A stretch of 60,000 bases of DNA from Adiantum capillus-veneris (Eukaryota > Streptophyta > Polypodiopsida > Polypodiales > Pteridaceae), in NCBI GenBank assembly GCA_014529385.2, contig CM043960.1, forward strand, positions 75,622,410 to 75,682,409. Direction: 5' to 3'. Positions 10,357 through 20,209 of the stretch are shown piece by piece. The notes under the pieces were generated by a model. That model saw only the letters and a program-made list of their open reading frames with translations, had not been told where the DNA came from and searched no databases. Position 1 is the first letter of the stretch. Each line of letters begins with the position of its first letter. A program made the translations under genes and the position numbers.

Positions 10357-12000
10357 TGACGGGAGCAAAGTGAACCCCGAACCCCGACGGCCTCTAAAAC
10401 ACCGGGGACCGAATGGCGCGCCTTGAGCCTGTCATGGTAAAGCAAACAGGGGGCACCACCTAGCTTCAGCGGCTAGGACGCAAACAACACACCACCATAA
10501 CAAAGTTTTCATCCAAGAGAGATGGATGCTTGGGAGTAATGATGAAAAGGAAAGGGAATGAGATCAAGTGAGTGAGAGAGAGAGAGTGAGGGAGGGGGTA
10601 TAGCGGCTTCGTACTTAGGTATCACAAAAGGATGGCGAATCCGCACACCCTTTACACATACACAAGCTCACTCCAAAACACAAGACTAGGTGCAGATTCC
10701 GCACACCTTACATGGGCAAAACATTTCAAGAAAACATACTCACAAAACCTCAAGCTTTATTTAGAGAATTAGGCGATGAAATGGGGAGCATAGGGTAGGA
10801 GAATGAGAAGGGAGAGAGTGGTAGAGCACATGGCGGATAGGTGGGAGTTGATGGCGAAGACTCGCACGAGGATTATGGCCATCATCCTTCATTTAGTTGC
10901 CCTTCATCTTCCATAGCCAAGGGTGTAGAGGTCATGCTCAAGACAAGCATGGTGATTGCGGTGATGGTGATGGTGTGGGTGTGTGTGTGTGCACTAGGCA
11001 CACACAGTGCATAGTGTGTTCTTTGGTGATGTTGTGTGTTTTTGTGTGATGGTGACCCCTCTTTATATAGGGGAGGAGGGGGGAGAGAAATTCTAGAATT
11101 TAGAAATGAAGAAATCATTATCTACATAGGCCATGTGACTGTGGGCCCCACTTGTCTGGCTGTGTGTATATGTACCAGAACAGCAGTCTCATGAGAGAGA
11201 GACTAAGAGAGAGAGATGGGTTGATGAAAAAAAGTGAGAGGTGACATGGAGAATAAAGTAATTACAAGAGGGGAGAGAGAGGAGTGTGTTCAGAGGTGAA
11301 TCTGTGTGCAGATGTGTGTGAACACAAGAAAAATCAGGTAACCACCGGGTGGGGATGGGTCTGTGGGCACCTTTTTTAGTGAAACTGAGTGTGTGTGAGT
11401 GTGGGGGAGGTTATTTAGCTACAAGACAAGAGACATGGCGCCCTTTAGAGAGAGGGGGGGGTATTTGGGTCATGGGATATGATAGGAGAGAGAAAGGGGG
11501 GGTGGGGTATACTTTTTTGGAAGATATGGTAAGTTGCATGTGAGTTAGGGTGCATTATTGGTGAGTTAGAATGCATTATTGGTGAGAGGTGGGGTAGCTT
11601 GAGGGGAGAGAGAAAGGAGAAAGGACAAGGGGAAGAGAGAGGGGGTTGACCTTTTGAGTGGAGGAGAGGAAAAGGGACACACGGCGGGGCAACAATGAAG
11701 AAAAAGGAGGCAAGGTGGGGATGGGCTGCCCCGCAGGCATGAGGTGGCCTATTTTACCTTTCTCATATATTTACATAATCATACTTTAATTTTTTTCTTA
11801 CTTTTTCCAATGTCTTTTATCACTCCCTCCCTAAGAGGGGGTTTTCATGGGGTGGGGACGAGAGAAGAGGGGTATGGGAGCTTGGCTTGTGAAAAGCCCC
11901 CATTAGGGCCAATTCCAACTTCAAACAAGGCTTGGGACAACTTTTTGCAATGCCAATCAAATGTCAAATGCATAAAATTTTGAAAGTACAAAACAAGTTT
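10357..12000 (-). repeat. E1 5' LTR (outer edge approximate)
   Basis: The inner edge is fixed at TGACGGGAGC (10357), beside the primer site. The LTR is purine-rich on the plus strand (GAGA and GTGTGT tracts) and has no coding sequence. The partner LTR is off-window, so the outer end cannot be set by comparison; 12000 is an estimate. Confidence 0.7.
11061..11070 (-). promoter_or_regulatory. E1 LTR TATA box (candidate)
   Basis: Minus-strand CTATATAAAG inside the LTR, upstream of the primer site, at a plausible promoter position for element transcription. Confidence 0.5.
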
Positions 12001-12489
12001 GATTTGACCCTCTTTGACAAATCAATGACGACCCTCATTTTTTTTTGTTTTTTCACATACTTTGTAACATTGAAACCCAAAGCAAGCCCTTGAGCATAAA
12101 TAAAAGATATCTACGACCAAGAAATAGCTGTATAAGTGGCACAAGTTGGAACTTGAGACTTAAACCTGAATAAAATAACCAACACGATAGGCTATACACC
12201 AAACATGGAATCATAGATGTAGACTACAAACACAAGTAGAGTAAACCAGCTCTCCCTCCACCTTCTCCTCCTCATCCAAGGAGCCATTCTCATCATCATC
12301 AGAATCATCCAAATCCCCGTTTTTTCAAGAAAACAAAAGGTAAAGTTTCAAGCTACATTTCAAACTCCAACTTTATCAAACATTTTCAAATGTCCAAAAG
12401 ACATTTCAAACAATTTTGAGTGCAACTATGGTTATGCATGTTGCAACATTATATTTCTCTAATTCTATTGTGCGCTCAAAGGTTAGTTG
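12001..12489. other. Unassigned stretch between E1 and the PPR relic
   Basis: No ORF or known element. One minus-strand acidic run (12240-12330, reading DDSDDDENGSLDEEE) looks coding-like but is flanked by stops. It may include the outer end of E1's LTR. Confidence 0.4.
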
Positions 12490-12577
12490 TTTAAGCTCTC
12501 CATTTCCCCATTTTGACAAGCATCTAGAAGAGCCGACCAAATTAAAGGATATTCAAATAATGTCATCATTTTGATAC
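12490..12577 (-). pseudogene. PPR relic, left fragment (E-motif-like)
   Basis: On the minus strand this directly continues the relic that ends at 48691, once E2 is removed. It reads YPLIWSALLDACQNGEME, which matches the start of the E motif after the last PPR repeat (consensus: xVVWxSLLGACRxHGNVE). No start codon and no long frame remain. The match is short, so the call rests mainly on continuity across the E2 insertion. Confidence 0.5.
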
Positions 12578-13410
12578 TGAGACGGTCCGGGACGGGCAAC
12601 AAGAGAGGCGACCTCTAAACACCCCTCAAGGGTCCCATGCTGCTCAATTGGGGCTGGGGCAACCACAAGCACAACACAACAAAAAACCCACAGCCAAATC
12701 CAAACAAGATAGGGGCACCACCTAGTTATGGTATGCGAACTAGGACACAAGAGAATTTTTTCACAACCAGGAAGATGCACCACAAAACATACACAAGCAA
12801 CCTCACAACAAGACATACACAAAATGGACCAAGGAGAGCTAGAGCAAATCGAAAAGAGAGAGGAAGGGATCTTGTGTTATGCCTTATTTGTGACTTGCAA
12901 AAGGAGATGGTTCATTATGATGCTATCATATATCTTGTACAAAACTAACTCAATGCTTAGTGAATGCTAAACATTGCCAACACACTCACAATGTCTTAGG
13001 GTGTGGGAGACTTCTCACCACAATACCCTCGTACAATGGACACAAAATTGGCAATGAAAACACACTAAAACACTTTCTAAAACAAGATCAAACGATGGAA
13101 ACTCAAAATACACAAGTCACCTTGAATTTACCGAACCGTATCGCACAAGTAGAAGGACAAAGATTTGAATGTCGAATCAAGCCTTTGATGCACCAAACCT
13201 CAATTTATTGATGATGTAGGACCATATACAATAGTGGTTTTGAGATTTTGAACTCACACTCTCTCACTTGTAATGTGTAGCTTGAAAGCTTCTCTCAGAC
13301 GAAAAGTGAAGCTCACAAAGTGGTTGCTACGTTTAAGTCTCTCCTCACGCATAGAGTGTTGGGGTGCTATGTGAGATAGTGGAGGTTGTTTTTCAATAAG
13401 GAGAGGGGTC

Positions 13411-13419
13411 TATTTATAG
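13411..13419 (-). promoter_or_regulatory. E2 3' LTR TATA box (candidate)
   Basis: Minus-strand CTATAAATA; conserved in the 5' LTR at 46853-46861. Confidence 0.55.
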
Positions 13420-13596
13420 GTTAGAGACCCCTCATTAAGACTATTGGAAATCCTAATTTACAAGCTAACAAATCAGGATTATGATTTTTTTGAATATCAA
13501 AACATTGCAGGCCTTCTTTGTCTGTTTGAGTCATGGATGTGGGCTCAAAAGAGAGCATTATTGATGGTAGATAAGGTGAAAGTAGAGTTTTAAGGA

Positions 13597-13598
<2 letters not shown>

Positions 13599-13644
<46 letters not shown>
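13599..13644. repeat. (GA)n microsatellite
   Basis: About 23 GA units inside the E2 LTR; the other LTR has about 11 at the same place. Confidence 0.95.
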
Positions 13645-13646
<2 letters not shown>

Positions 13647-14297
13647 ATGCACATGTCTTGAGGTGAGGTGTCTTTTATGGTTAGGTCAATGGCTATTTTG
13701 TGTTAGTATGTTAGTGGTTAGTGTTAGTAATCACTAGAAGGTTAATGTTATATTTACAATGGGTAGAATGAGGTGGATGGTTGAAGTAAGATGGTTGAAT
13801 GAAGTGAGGAAATTATTGTGATGGTGAAGCTTGAAGAAGTACTTACTTATGTAGGTTCCCAAAATGACTATTGATCCTCTTCTTCTTCTTCTCTTCTTTA
13901 TGCCACCGCCGCCAAGGTTGATTACCATGATGAAAGTGGCAATTTGGTTGACGAGATTTCTTAATTTGTAGAGATTAAGCATGGTTTACATGTTGAATTT
14001 TATGTATATAGAGAAGTGGTAAGATGGAATTGTACTTTGGAAGTAATAGAGAGAGGCATAGAGATGGTGTATGTACATGGAGAGCTCATATGAGAGCTAT
14101 GGAAGTAAGAGGGGAGGTTAATGGTGAAGAAGGTGAGAGAAACCATGGAAGGTGTAGGTTTGAGTGAGGGATTGAGAGGAATGAGCGTGTGTGTGTGTGT
14201 GGAAGTGTGGAAAGAGGTGAAAGAAGACTATGGGCTACTTGTGAGAAAAGTGGGCAGACTGTGGTCCACTCAAAAAATCCTAGCTCATTGGTGGTTG

Positions 14298-15246
14298 TGT
14301 TAAGGCGGTTACGTCGCTAGCGGAAGCTAAATAGCGAGAACTCAACCAACAACAGAATTTGTCAGACGAGGACGGAGCTTGACCCGCAGGCGCATGGAAA
14401 CAACTAGGTGGGTGTCAAATCACCTACTCGACCTTCTAATGACAATCACTACTAAGGAAATCAAATCTAAGTTCTAAAATACGCAAGTGACTGAAATCCG
14501 TACTAAGAACGAATGCTATACGAAACAGGATCTAGAATTATTGAATCGATCTCAAACTCAAGGGGAAGTCTATACACTAGGTAAGAACAACACCCTAAAG
14601 ACTTGAACTGCAAAATCAACCTATAACCACTCCGTGCGGTAAACGCGTATGAAGACATGCCAAAAAATACAGGTGATCGAAACTTGACCTCGATGGTACT
14701 AATGTGTAGCTCTACTCGTTGTGGTTCTATAGATATGCTGCACACTCAATTCCGACACACGAGTTGGAAGAAAACTCACACCGAAGCTCGTAGGAACTTA
14801 CCACACATAGAAGCCGATAGCGCGCACTCTTGGTATCTGTACGTAGCTCTCGCCGTTGCTAACACAATGGCGGTGTCGCTTCTCCAATGGCGGCTCCGTA
14901 GCTCGCGTAGCAAGTAGATAAGACTCTCTCTCTCTCTCACTCTCTCTCTCTCAGACACAGTCACGGCGCTCCAAAAAAAACTCACTTTGATTAAAATGAT
15001 CTCGATCCCTTAGGTTACAAAAACTTTGGCTTATATACCTCAGCCTTGGAGGTGAGAACATCTCTAACTAATTACATCAGCAAGTGAAATTACTTCGGGA
15101 TTACAAGCTGGAAACTCAATTGAGTCCCGTTACTTAATGAATGGCTCAAATCAAAATTAATGTCGGAAAGACATTTATTACAATCAATGGTTACAAAATG
15201 ATGAGTGTGAGCAAAAATGTGGGTGTGATCCTCTGTTGGCTCAACA
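14298..15246 (-). repeat. E4 3' LTR
   Basis: Begins TGTTAAGGCGG and ends GGCTCAACA on the plus strand; 949 bp, matching 32489-33437. A CT-rich microsatellite lies at about 14924-14952. It also holds ACGCGTATGAAGAC near 14644, which resembles half of the element's internal palindrome. Confidence 0.95.
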
Positions 15247-15260
15247 CTCCCCCCCTCCGC
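15247..15260 (-). other. E4 polypurine tract
   Basis: Minus-strand GCGGAGGGGGGGAG directly abutting the 3' LTR. Confidence 0.9.
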
Positions 15261-15295
15261 GTTCATGTCGTCCCTGACATGACTTTTATGCTTGG

Positions 15296-16042
15296 TCAAT
15301 AAAGTCCTGTCGTCTTGAGCATCTGCAAATGTGATTCGTATCGTAGGTTGCCGATGGTCAAGGTTGGGCCGAATATTTTGCTTTCGTGGGTGAAAAAGCC
15401 GGTGTAGAAAGCTTCTTCGAATGTTTGCATGTGGAAGCTAGGCAAAAACATAATCCTTTGGTATAGGAGGTGTAACACTTTTGGAGAAGGCTGCAATGAA
15501 AGATCGTACATCATATCAGTCACCGTGTTGGCTGTCGATAGTAGACTCGAGGTCGTGGCTTTATCTGGCGCGAACACTTCAATGCAAGCTAAGAGAGTCC
15601 TGCAGATTTTCTTGAGCATCTGACATGAAAGGTCAAGAGAGCCAGTAAAGAGCTTGATGGTGCCCATTAGGGTTTTCACCATGTAGGCTTTACCTATTCT
15701 CTCTCCTGCCTTTGGTCCTGGCATCCTGGGATAATTAAGCCAATTTGGCTTCTTTTCTGCAATCCTGCCATGCTCTTTCCAGTTTCTGACTCTTGGCACC
15801 GGGCAGAAGGTTGCATTCTCCCGAATCTCCTTTGGTGCCTCCACCAAGTAGATGAGGTAGGTTGGGTATTTGTTCAGCCAACCTTTCCTCCATCTAGGTT
15901 GTGAATCTACTATCTTCTTTGATTGTTCCTCCTTTGTGATGTCGCCTTCGTAAAGAGCGACATACTGCTCCTCCTCTATTCTCTTTTTCGTCTTTAGAAC
16001 TTCAAATTTCATCAAAGGGAAAGGCAGGCTGGGTTGCATCCA
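15296..16042 (-). pseudogene. E4 extra 3' ORF, C-terminal part
   Basis: 247 codons in frame with the segment upstream (16043-16435), separated only by TAG at 16043-16045. Landmarks: LPFPLMKFEVLKTKK, RWRKGWLNKYPTYLIYL, YPRMPGPKAGERIGKAY, LLYQRIMFLPSFHM. I see no membrane segment or signal peptide, so there is no support for an envelope-like protein here. No family recognised. The ORF ends 36 bp from the PPT, so it fills the whole region up to the 3' LTR. Confidence 0.6.
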
Positions 16043-16453
16043 CTATTCATGGAGCACTTTTGTGTCTAGTCCCTGAAGTCTAATGGAGATTAGGAGTCTC
16101 CTCTCCCATTCCATTTCCGCCTTGGCACTCTCCTCTGCTGACTTTTCTATTTGGTCATGGAGCCTTTGTTCTTCTTCTTTAGAGATTCTTGAAGTCGAGG
16201 CCACCTCTTGAGCTGGGGCTGGATCTTCAATTGTGGTTGCCTCTCCAGTTTCTGGTAGCTCTATGGCTGCTCCACCTGATTCTTCTTGTGATGTCTCTGT
16301 CTCTCTTCTTTGTTTCTCTTGTAGATCTTGGAGCTGTTTGCGGAGGGCCTCATTCTCTGTCCGTAGTGTTTGATTTTCTAATGTGAGCCTCTCCTCTGCG
16401 GCCAATGATCCCTCCGCAATGTGCAACCTTTGCACTTGCTCTAATCTTAGCTC
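16043..16453 (-). pseudogene. E4 extra 3' ORF, coiled-coil middle part
   Basis: 130 codons (16435 to 16043) with clear heptads (RLTLENQTLRTENEALRKQL) and a Glu/Gln/Ser-rich linker. It is separated from the upstream part by frame disruption around a 104-bp tandem duplication (16351-16558), and from the downstream part by a single TAG. It was evidently once continuous with 16454-18673. Confidence 0.6.
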
Positions 16454-16558
16454 TCATTCTCTGTCCGTAGTGTTTGATTTTCTAATGTGAGCCTCTCCTT
16501 TGCGGCCAATGATCCCTCCGCAATGTGCAACCTTTGCACTTGCTCTAATCTTAGCTCT
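16351..16558. repeat. 104-bp tandem duplication in the E4 3' ORF
   Basis: 16351-16454 and 16455-16558 are identical except for one base (CTCCTCTGC versus CTCCTTTGC). The unit is not a multiple of three, so it shifts the reading frame. The single difference suggests a recent event. Confidence 0.93.
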
Positions 16559-18673
16559 CTTTGTAAGCTTCGGACCTGGTCTTCCAATCACTGGTACGAT
16601 AGCTCCCTCTTGTTCGGTTCCTGCTCTGCTAGCTCTAGGGGTAGTCCTGAGTCTAGTGATTGTTCTTTCTTGGAGCTCGACTCTCTCCCTTAGCTCAATG
16701 AGCTCATCCTTGGCCGCCTCCAACTCATCCTCTATCCGCTCCCTTGCTTCCTGTGCACTTGTTACTTCTCTTGAAGCCTCGGCTAGCTGGAGTATCAAGC
16801 CGTCTCTCTCATTTTCCACGTCATAGAGTGATGCTTTATGACTTTCAGATTCAGTCATAGCATTCTCTAATTTTCTCTGCAACTCCGCTTCCCTTTGTTT
16901 GGCTGTCTCAATCTCTACTTCCTTTGCCTTGGACCTTTCTTTTATCTTGCTGAGAAGTTCATGCACAATGTGCATGTCTTTTTCATCATCATCTGTCAAC
17001 TCTAAAGCTCTTTCCGCCACCACCTCCACTGGCTTTGGCTCTTCTAGTACTTTCGGTTCGTCCAGTTTCTCTTCACTTTCTTTTTTACTCTTTGTTTTTT
17101 CCTCCGTTCCTCTCCGTTCATCTTGTTTTTGTAGGGTGATCCCATAAACTGCCTCAAGGGCCTCTTCTTTAGTGTATCCTATCTCTATATCCTCATAATC
17201 ATTTCTCTTTTGCTGAACTGGATCTATCTTCTTTTCTTTGGTCTCGGCCTCTGGCTTTTCCAAATCATCTGTGTCCACCTCTACTGTGGTCTCCTCCACA
17301 ATTTTTTCCGTCTTCTTAGGGTTTGGTACATCAGTCATAGAGGGATATCTGTCCTCAGCTTCCTTGGCTTTCCCTTTGTCGGCTTGCCCATCTTTCTCTT
17401 GAGGCTTAGTAGACTCATCTACTTTCCTTTTCCCCTTGTCGTCTTTTTTCAGCTCAGCTTTTAATTGCTGTACCTCCTCTTCAGTGTATGGCTTGACAGG
17501 TTGCTGCTCCAGAATAGCCTCTGACTCCTCATAAGCTTTAATATATTGATCGTATTGATCAATATGTGGCCTGGCTGAGCTAGTTCCGACTTTAGAGGGG
17601 TCTGGCACCCACTTTTCTTCAAAGTCACCCTTTAGAGCTCTTTCCGCTCTAAACTGCTCCACTAGTCTTTCCATTCTTGCCGCTTTCTGACTTTTGGTTT
17701 GCTTGGGAGCAACCTTCTTCTTTACTTTCTTCTTAAGCGGCTCGTCCACATCCTCTTCACGTTCTGAAACTACTTCTAGTTTTCGGCGTGCTCTTGTGGA
17801 TGCCCTCTTGGATACTTCGGGCTGTTCTTCCTCCTCGTCGGCTTCTCTAAGCCACTCATTCTGGGAGGGAACCTTTGGCCACTGATCTCTAGCTCCAATA
17901 GCTTCATAAGCTATTCTTGCCAGAATTTCCGCTCCTCCTATGTACTTTGGCTTCTCGTTGTGCATGGCAATTACTTGCTCGTGGATGTGTTGAGCGTAAT
18001 TCACCTCTTTTGGCATATTGCTCTTTAATGCCCATGTGATGGTGGTCGCAATGGCATGGGGTGGTGTCGTATACTTTTGCGGTCTTTTACTGCAAACATG
18101 AAGAAATTGGTTGTACAGTCGGCAAAGGGTTGCCGCTCTTGGGTCCGCCATATCTCCATAGGTTGCATTCTGCTTCTTGGGCCCATAGACCTCTATGGCC
18201 TCCCTTCTTTCCCTGACCGAGCTCCCTTTGTTGTGCAGCTTCAATGCGTCTGCAATGAGCTGTGGAGTGATCTGTACTTCTACTTTCTCTCCATCCATGG
18301 TTGTCAATGTGGCTTTTCCATCCTTCTGAATGGATGTTGCCAACTCGTACACTCTTCTTGTATCGACACCTGATGGTCTCGAGGTGAAGAAACTGTGCAA
18401 GTCTGCCCTTTCCAGGTACCTGCTGATGTCTTCTGACCTGCTATAATCTACCAATTCCTGTGGGATCATCGGTACATCCACCGCTTGCCCTTGAGGATCT
18501 CTGAAAGTCCCCTGGTAGATCTTTATTCCCTCTTTCTCCAATACTGCTTCCTCCACCCAAGTTTTGGTTGGCTTGAGGGTTTCTGCTGGAATGTCAAAGG
18601 GTTCCGCTTCTGCAATAGCATCTTTGATTGTCGGTCTTTTTCTCTTCGTTGCCGATGACTTGGTGGAATCCAT
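16454..18673 (-). CDS. E4 extra 3' ORF, N-terminal part; Lys/Glu-rich coiled-coil protein of unknown function
   Basis: 739 codons, starting MDSTKSSATKRKRPTIK. The N-terminal 270 residues look globular (YLERADLHSFFTSRP, LIADALKLHNKG, MADPRAATLCRLYNQFLHV). The rest is highly charged, with basic runs (KKKVKKK at about 315, then PKQTKSQKAARMERL) and long predicted coiled coil (about 560-690). The N-terminal part faintly recalls the ORF1-type proteins of Athila elements, but I cannot confirm this. The last 30 residues read out of frame into the duplicated segment. It lies 3.2 kb downstream of pol, so expression would need a subgenomic or spliced RNA. A structural, chromatin- or nucleic-acid-binding role is conceivable; no function is shown. 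Confidence 0.65.
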   Translation of the reverse strand: MDSTKSSATKRKRPTIKDAIAEAEPFDIPAETLKPTKTWVEEAVLEKEGIKIYQGTFRDPQGQAVDVPMIPQELVDYSRSEDISRYLERADLHSFFTSRPSGVDTRRVYELATSIQKDGKATLTTMDGEKVEVQITPQLIADALKLHNKGSSVRERREAIEVYGPKKQNATYGDMADPRAATLCRLYNQFLHVCSKRPQKYTTPPHAIATTITWALKSNMPKEVNYAQHIHEQVIAMHNEKPKYIGGAEILARIAYEAIGARDQWPKVPSQNEWLREADEEEEQPEVSKRASTRARRKLEVVSEREEDVDEPLKKKVKKKVAPKQTKSQKAARMERLVEQFRAERALKGDFEEKWVPDPSKVGTSSARPHIDQYDQYIKAYEESEAILEQQPVKPYTEEEVQQLKAELKKDDKGKRKVDESTKPQEKDGQADKGKAKEAEDRYPSMTDVPNPKKTEKIVEETTVEVDTDDLEKPEAETKEKKIDPVQQKRNDYEDIEIGYTKEEALEAVYGITLQKQDERRGTEEKTKSKKESEEKLDEPKVLEEPKPVEVVAERALELTDDDEKDMHIVHELLSKIKERSKAKEVEIETAKQREAELQRKLENAMTESESHKASLYDVENERDGLILQLAEASREVTSAQEARERIEDELEAAKDELIELRERVELQERTITRLRTTPRASRAGTEQEGAIVPVIGRPGPKLTKRAKIRASAKVAHCGGIIGRKGEAHIRKSNTTDRE

Positions 18674-18839
18674 GGATCCTGTAACTCCAATTTCAGAAGT
18701 TAGTGTCTTTTTAGTACTGAAAGCCGAAATGAAGCTTTTAACTATCCAAATGACTTGAAAATTGAAACATGAGCTATTCAGGGCCTAAGGATGCAAGGTA
18801 GGTGAAAAAATATGCAAAATGGGCTCAAAATCATGTTGG

Positions 18840-19849
18840 AGACATCATACGCGTATGATGTCTTTTGTGTCAAAATGACTTCATATTGGTTGTGCTTGTA
18901 GCTGATAGTGTATACATGAGTATCATATGCTTGGATTTGAGTTTGGATCCCATTTGGTCAAGTTTTGGCCAGTTTAGTCCAGTTCCGGCTCTTGGCAAAA
19001 TTTTGAAAGGGATTTGGATTTTATGATCCAAATTGGATAAAACTTGGTGGTTCACTTTCAAATGGTATGTAGATCACTTCTGTTTGGTGGTTGAAGCCCT
19101 TAGGTGCCAAAATCACATAGTGAGACATCATACGCGTATGATGTCTTTTAGTGTATTTTTGGATCAAATTTCTCTATAAGCTTGGATTTGGCTTTAGATA
19201 GGCTTATTCAGTGGATTTATGAAGTTTGGATAGATTTTGGGCTAAAAATGGCTCTGGAGACATCATCCGCGTATGATGTCTTTTTCATCAATTTTGCATG
19301 GGATTGGTTCTGTGGACTCCCCATGTACTAGTGAAGGACTGTCTCTACTCAAATCTTGGTTTGGACTTGAGTATGATGGATTTGGGCCAAAAATAGGCTT
19401 TAGGTGAAGGATTTTCCCTCAATTGGGCTAATGGGGTGATCCTCTTGACCAAATGGTTCCAAATTTCATATGTAGTATGTATTAGATATATATAATGGAT
19501 GTATGATGACAAATGAGCAATTTTGGCTCTGTAAGTGCAAATAGACATCATACGCGTATGATGTCTTTTGTGTCAAAATGGTGCTTTTTGGTTCCAGATA
19601 GCTTGTAGATGTGTTAATCAACAATCCTACAAAGTTTCAATGAGTTTGGAGTTATTTTGACAAAATTAGGACCAAAAATCAATTTTATGGCCTACTTTGC
19701 GTCTTTTTGGTTTTCCTTGGGTTTTCTAACTCCAATTCTCATGATACTTGTTCATAGGATGTGATTAACATGTGGAATGAGGCTATGCACTCAAATATTG
19801 AAATGGATGTGAAATTCATGGTGTGAGACATCATACACGTATGATGTCT
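18840..19849. repeat. E4 palindrome array, downstream cluster (5 copies)
   Basis: Copies at 18840-18863, 19123-19146, 19258-19281, 19543-19566 and 19826-19849. Each is AGACATCATACG followed by its reverse complement, 24 bp in all. Copies 1, 2 and 4 are perfect palindromes; copies 3 and 5 carry one change each. Start-to-start distances are 283, 135, 285 and 283 bp. Flanks are only weakly similar (TTTGTGTCAAAATG after copies 1 and 4). Confidence 0.97.
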
Positions 19850-20186
19850 TTTCTTGAAATGTTGGTCTTTTTGTGCAAAGAATGCTTTGTGCTAGTGCCC
19901 TAAGCCTTGCTAACTAGTTTTCAACTTAAAAAGTCATCAGTTTAGCTAAAAAGCCCCCTTATAGGCATTTCAGTCTTCGAAGTCGTCTTTTTGCCTTGGA
20001 GTTGAATTTCTTCAACTTTTCTTCTCGAGAGTTGCATTTCCAGCTCATTGGACATGTTGTGAAGCCATCTATTTGGTTGAACTTGACTTTGGCTCCCTGT
20101 TCTCCATCTTTCTCCTTTTGGTTGCCCGAAAGCGTCTTTTTCACCATCGGTAAGTGAATCAAATTTCTTTTGGGTTTTGCTTGCAA

Positions 20187-20209
20187 ACATAAGTCATCCA
20201 TGTATATTT
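20187..20209 (-). other. 23-nt copy of the E4 RT active-site sequence
   Basis: Matches 25242-25264 (inside E4 RT) at 22 of 23 positions. Read on the minus strand the spacer copy spells IYMDDLC, whereas the RT gene itself reads IYTDDLC. The surrounding sequence is not RT-like. Confidence 0.85.

Larger units (their letters stand above)
1..12000 (-). mobile_element. E1: Tat-like Ty3 LTR retrotransposon, truncated by the window edge
   Basis: In minus-strand order I read an LTR (from 10357), a primer-binding site, two small leader ORFs, gag, protease, RT with a first RNase H, a second archaeal-type RNase H, and integrase running off base 1. Gag-PR-RT-RNH-RNH-INT with a second RNase H before integrase is the known hallmark of the Tat lineage. 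The 3' LTR lies outside the window. The outer edge of the right LTR is not resolved (somewhere around 11.8-12.4 kb), so 12000 is an estimate. E1 is inactivated by the E6 copia insertion and by several in-frame stops. Confidence 0.85.
12578..14297 (-). repeat. E2 3' LTR, outer part
   Basis: Aligns to the right LTR from 46021 to about 47722. It contains a (GA)n tract at 13599-13644, about twice as long as the matching tract at 47040-47062, and a TATA candidate at 13411-13419. It ends at the E4 insertion with GGTTG (14293-14297). Confidence 0.92.

Noticed and set aside
10882-11118. 78-codon minus-strand ORF in the E1 LTR
   Set aside because: Low-complexity Pro/His/Thr translation of microsatellite-like sequence; no other support.
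11821-11850. Candidate outer end of the E1 LTR (TTTTATCA followed by CTCCCTCCCT)
   Set aside because: The purine run fits a PPT, which should not flank the outer end of a 5' LTR, and no TSD can be checked because the partner LTR is off-window.
12573-12577. 5-bp TSD for E2
   Set aside because: Only four bases (ATAC) match on both sides; a fifth does not, so I report 4 bp.
14657-14917. Plus-strand ORF of 86 codons in the E4 LTR, repeated at 32825-33106
   Set aside because: It is antisense to the element and its presence in both LTRs follows from their 98% identity. No synonymous pattern or domain supports it.
15296-16039. Envelope-like glycoprotein in E4
   Set aside because: No signal peptide, membrane segment or Cys pattern in any part of the extra ORF.
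18840-19849. Palindrome repeats taken for a CRISPR array
   Set aside because: Spacing is irregular and long (135-285 bp), spacers are related to each other, and the context is a plant retrotransposon.
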